Shown here: piece by piece, positions 62,741 to 64,000 of the stretch
Position numbering within the stretch: position 1 is the stretch's first letter
How the letters are laid out: the number at the start of each line of letters is the position of its first letter
Assembly (NCBI GenBank): GCA_001661515.1
Contig: LUVW01000023.1
Coordinates: 1 to 64,000 of the forward strand
Direction of reading: 5' to 3'
DNA length: 64,000 bases
Source of the DNA: Capniomyces stellatus
Taxonomy: Eukaryota; Kickxellomycota; Harpellomycetes; Harpellales; Legeriomycetaceae
Translations under genes and position numbers: made by a program
Notes under the pieces: generated by a model
What the model saw: the letters and a program-made list of their open reading frames with translations, nothing else
Told to the model about the DNA's origin: nothing
Database searches by the model: none

Positions 62741-64000
62741 TTTGGTGGGTGTATCTTGTTCTTGCTTACTTTTAAACTCGTTTGTATGTATGTATGTATA
62801 TTTGTTTGTATGCTTGTATGTATGTAAGGTAGATTGCTACTGTGGTAAGCTTCAAAGTGTTTTGTATCAAAAAAAAACTAATGTTGGATTCAGAGTAAAG
62901 TCGGAATAAATGGATACTCAATAAACCATTCAACAGCGACACTTTTAAATACAATTTCAACCAAATAAATACAATAAACCAGAATAATAACAAATACAAA
63001 AAAAAAGTATATGGTTAAACGTAATTCCATTCGCCAGCTTTGTTTATAGTTCTATTGCGAATGAGATTTAATATTACAGTTTTATTGGCAAGATACAAAC
63101 GCTGACTGTTAATATCGACTATCAAGTACATAATCAAGCTTATTTAAAAGGTGTACAGTTGAAATCAAGAGTCGTCTGCTTTAGTTCAATTGGCATGAGA
63201 TATGTGCAACACTGTAATCAACACAAACACGCTATAATGGTCTTAAAAAACCAAAAAAAATACCGTAACGCCAATATCCTGTTGGTATTAGAATAAAGTA
63301 AGAAGTAATGCAAGTAAAAGTAACAAGACAATATTTGGTTGGATAATGAGTCTATAGGCAAGACCCGAGAAATGACAGAACTGAAATACGCAGCGTTAAT
63401 CAAGTTAACGTGGTTCTAGAACAACCATTTTGTCTTCTTTCGATCGTTGAGGAGAGTTAAATATGTTAGTTATAAACAGTAATGCTATTGCTATTTGGAA
63501 AGTTGGCATGAAGGAGAGGAAGAAAAAAAAAGAAAGGTGTCCAAGACGCAATATATGCATATGATGATGTGATCGAGTAAAGCGTGATTTCGACAGTAAA
63601 CATACTCTAGTAACCACTATGCGGGTAGGAATTGGTGTGGTCGTATCCTGAATTGGGTTCGGGGTGGATAATGAAGTTTAGGAGGCGAAGGAAGAAATTG
63701 GAGATGATGTCCAATAGAAAAATACATGATCGGAATTACAAAGAATAAAATAAAATAAACAAAGAACAGTGGACACAAACGCTAGACTAGTTCATAAGTT
63801 AAGATCATTCAGTATGAATCAAGTTATGTAAAAAACAAGATTTATCGAATCGGGAGAAGAAGCACAAGTAACTAAACAAGAGTGCATGCAGGCAAAATAA
63901 ACTTATTTGCTAGCAAGGCGCGAAGCAAAAGAATGAGAAATAAATGTAGATGGGGTTGGAAACGTGAAATTGTATAAAAATGGCAGATGACATGACAAAT
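62741..64000. other. Right-end stretch, mostly non-coding
   Basis: TGTATGTATGT repeats at about 62783-62826. A minus-strand terminal exon may lie at 63607-63730 (listed separately). Nothing else recognised. Confidence 0.4.
63607..63730 (-). CDS. Possible C-terminal exon of a membrane protein
   Basis: Reads LLDIISNFFLRLLNFIIHP, then EPNSGYDHTNSYPHSGY and a stop. A hydrophobic helix with a Tyr/His/Asn tail is protein-like and recalls small ER membrane proteins. The upstream exon was not found and no family is assigned. Confidence 0.25.

Overview
The window is eukaryotic nuclear DNA, almost certainly fungal. It is AT-rich, its genes are split by short introns (about 80-250 nt), and it carries typical fungal genes: HIS3, MET17, KEX1, cyanase, a JIP5-type WD40 protein, a secreted DUF7137-like protein and a Hsk3-like DASH subunit. 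The AT-rich compact intergenic DNA and the F-box/ankyrin protein suggest an early-diverging lineage, perhaps gut fungi of the Harpellales (Kickxellomycotina); that placement is inference. I see no bacterial operons, CRISPR array, plasmid or intact transposon. Two single-N scaffold joins (18042 and 23431) break the physical continuity.

Layout. 0.9-6.3 kb, minus: a 3-hydroxyisobutyryl-CoA hydrolase ending in a peroxisomal SKL signal, then a six-exon POT1 telomere end-binding protein. 7.8-11.9 kb: a small secreted protein, JIP5/WDR55, and a secreted glycine-rich protein built on 78-bp tandem repeats. 13.5-17.9 kb: HIS3 and a KEX1-like carboxypeptidase. 18.3-22.3 kb: a class I histone deacetylase with a long low-complexity tail, and a CHY/RING ubiquitin ligase (PIRH2 type). 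22.5-24.5 kb: a DUF7137-like GPI-type protein shown twice, very probably because two overlapping contigs were not merged. 25.5-28.1 kb, minus: NTF2 and cyanase. 29-35 kb: an orphan protein, thymidylate synthase, a type II membrane protein and an inverted broken copy of part of it. 35.6-43.3 kb: MCM5, NDC1 and a PAF-acetylhydrolase. 45-48 kb: tRNA-Ala, a possible solo LTR just upstream of it, and MET17. 50.3-53.3 kb: a 1000-residue F-box-like/ankyrin protein. The last 10 kb is sparse: a C2H2 regulator, the Hsk3-like gene and several partly readable exons.

The genes do not form one pathway. Most are housekeeping: telomere and replication (POT1, MCM5, thymidylate synthase), nuclear pore and transport (NDC1, NTF2), chromatin (HDAC), and amino-acid and nitrogen metabolism (HIS3, MET17, cyanase, HIBCH). 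The less ordinary signals are gene architecture: four GC-AG introns among about 44 that I placed, introns directly after the start codon, the SKL ending on HIBCH, 30-residue ankyrin repeats, and telomere-like hexamers used as coding sequence. I did not find a convincing previously undescribed multi-gene system. Exon limits were set by eye from splice motifs, reading phase and family similarity.
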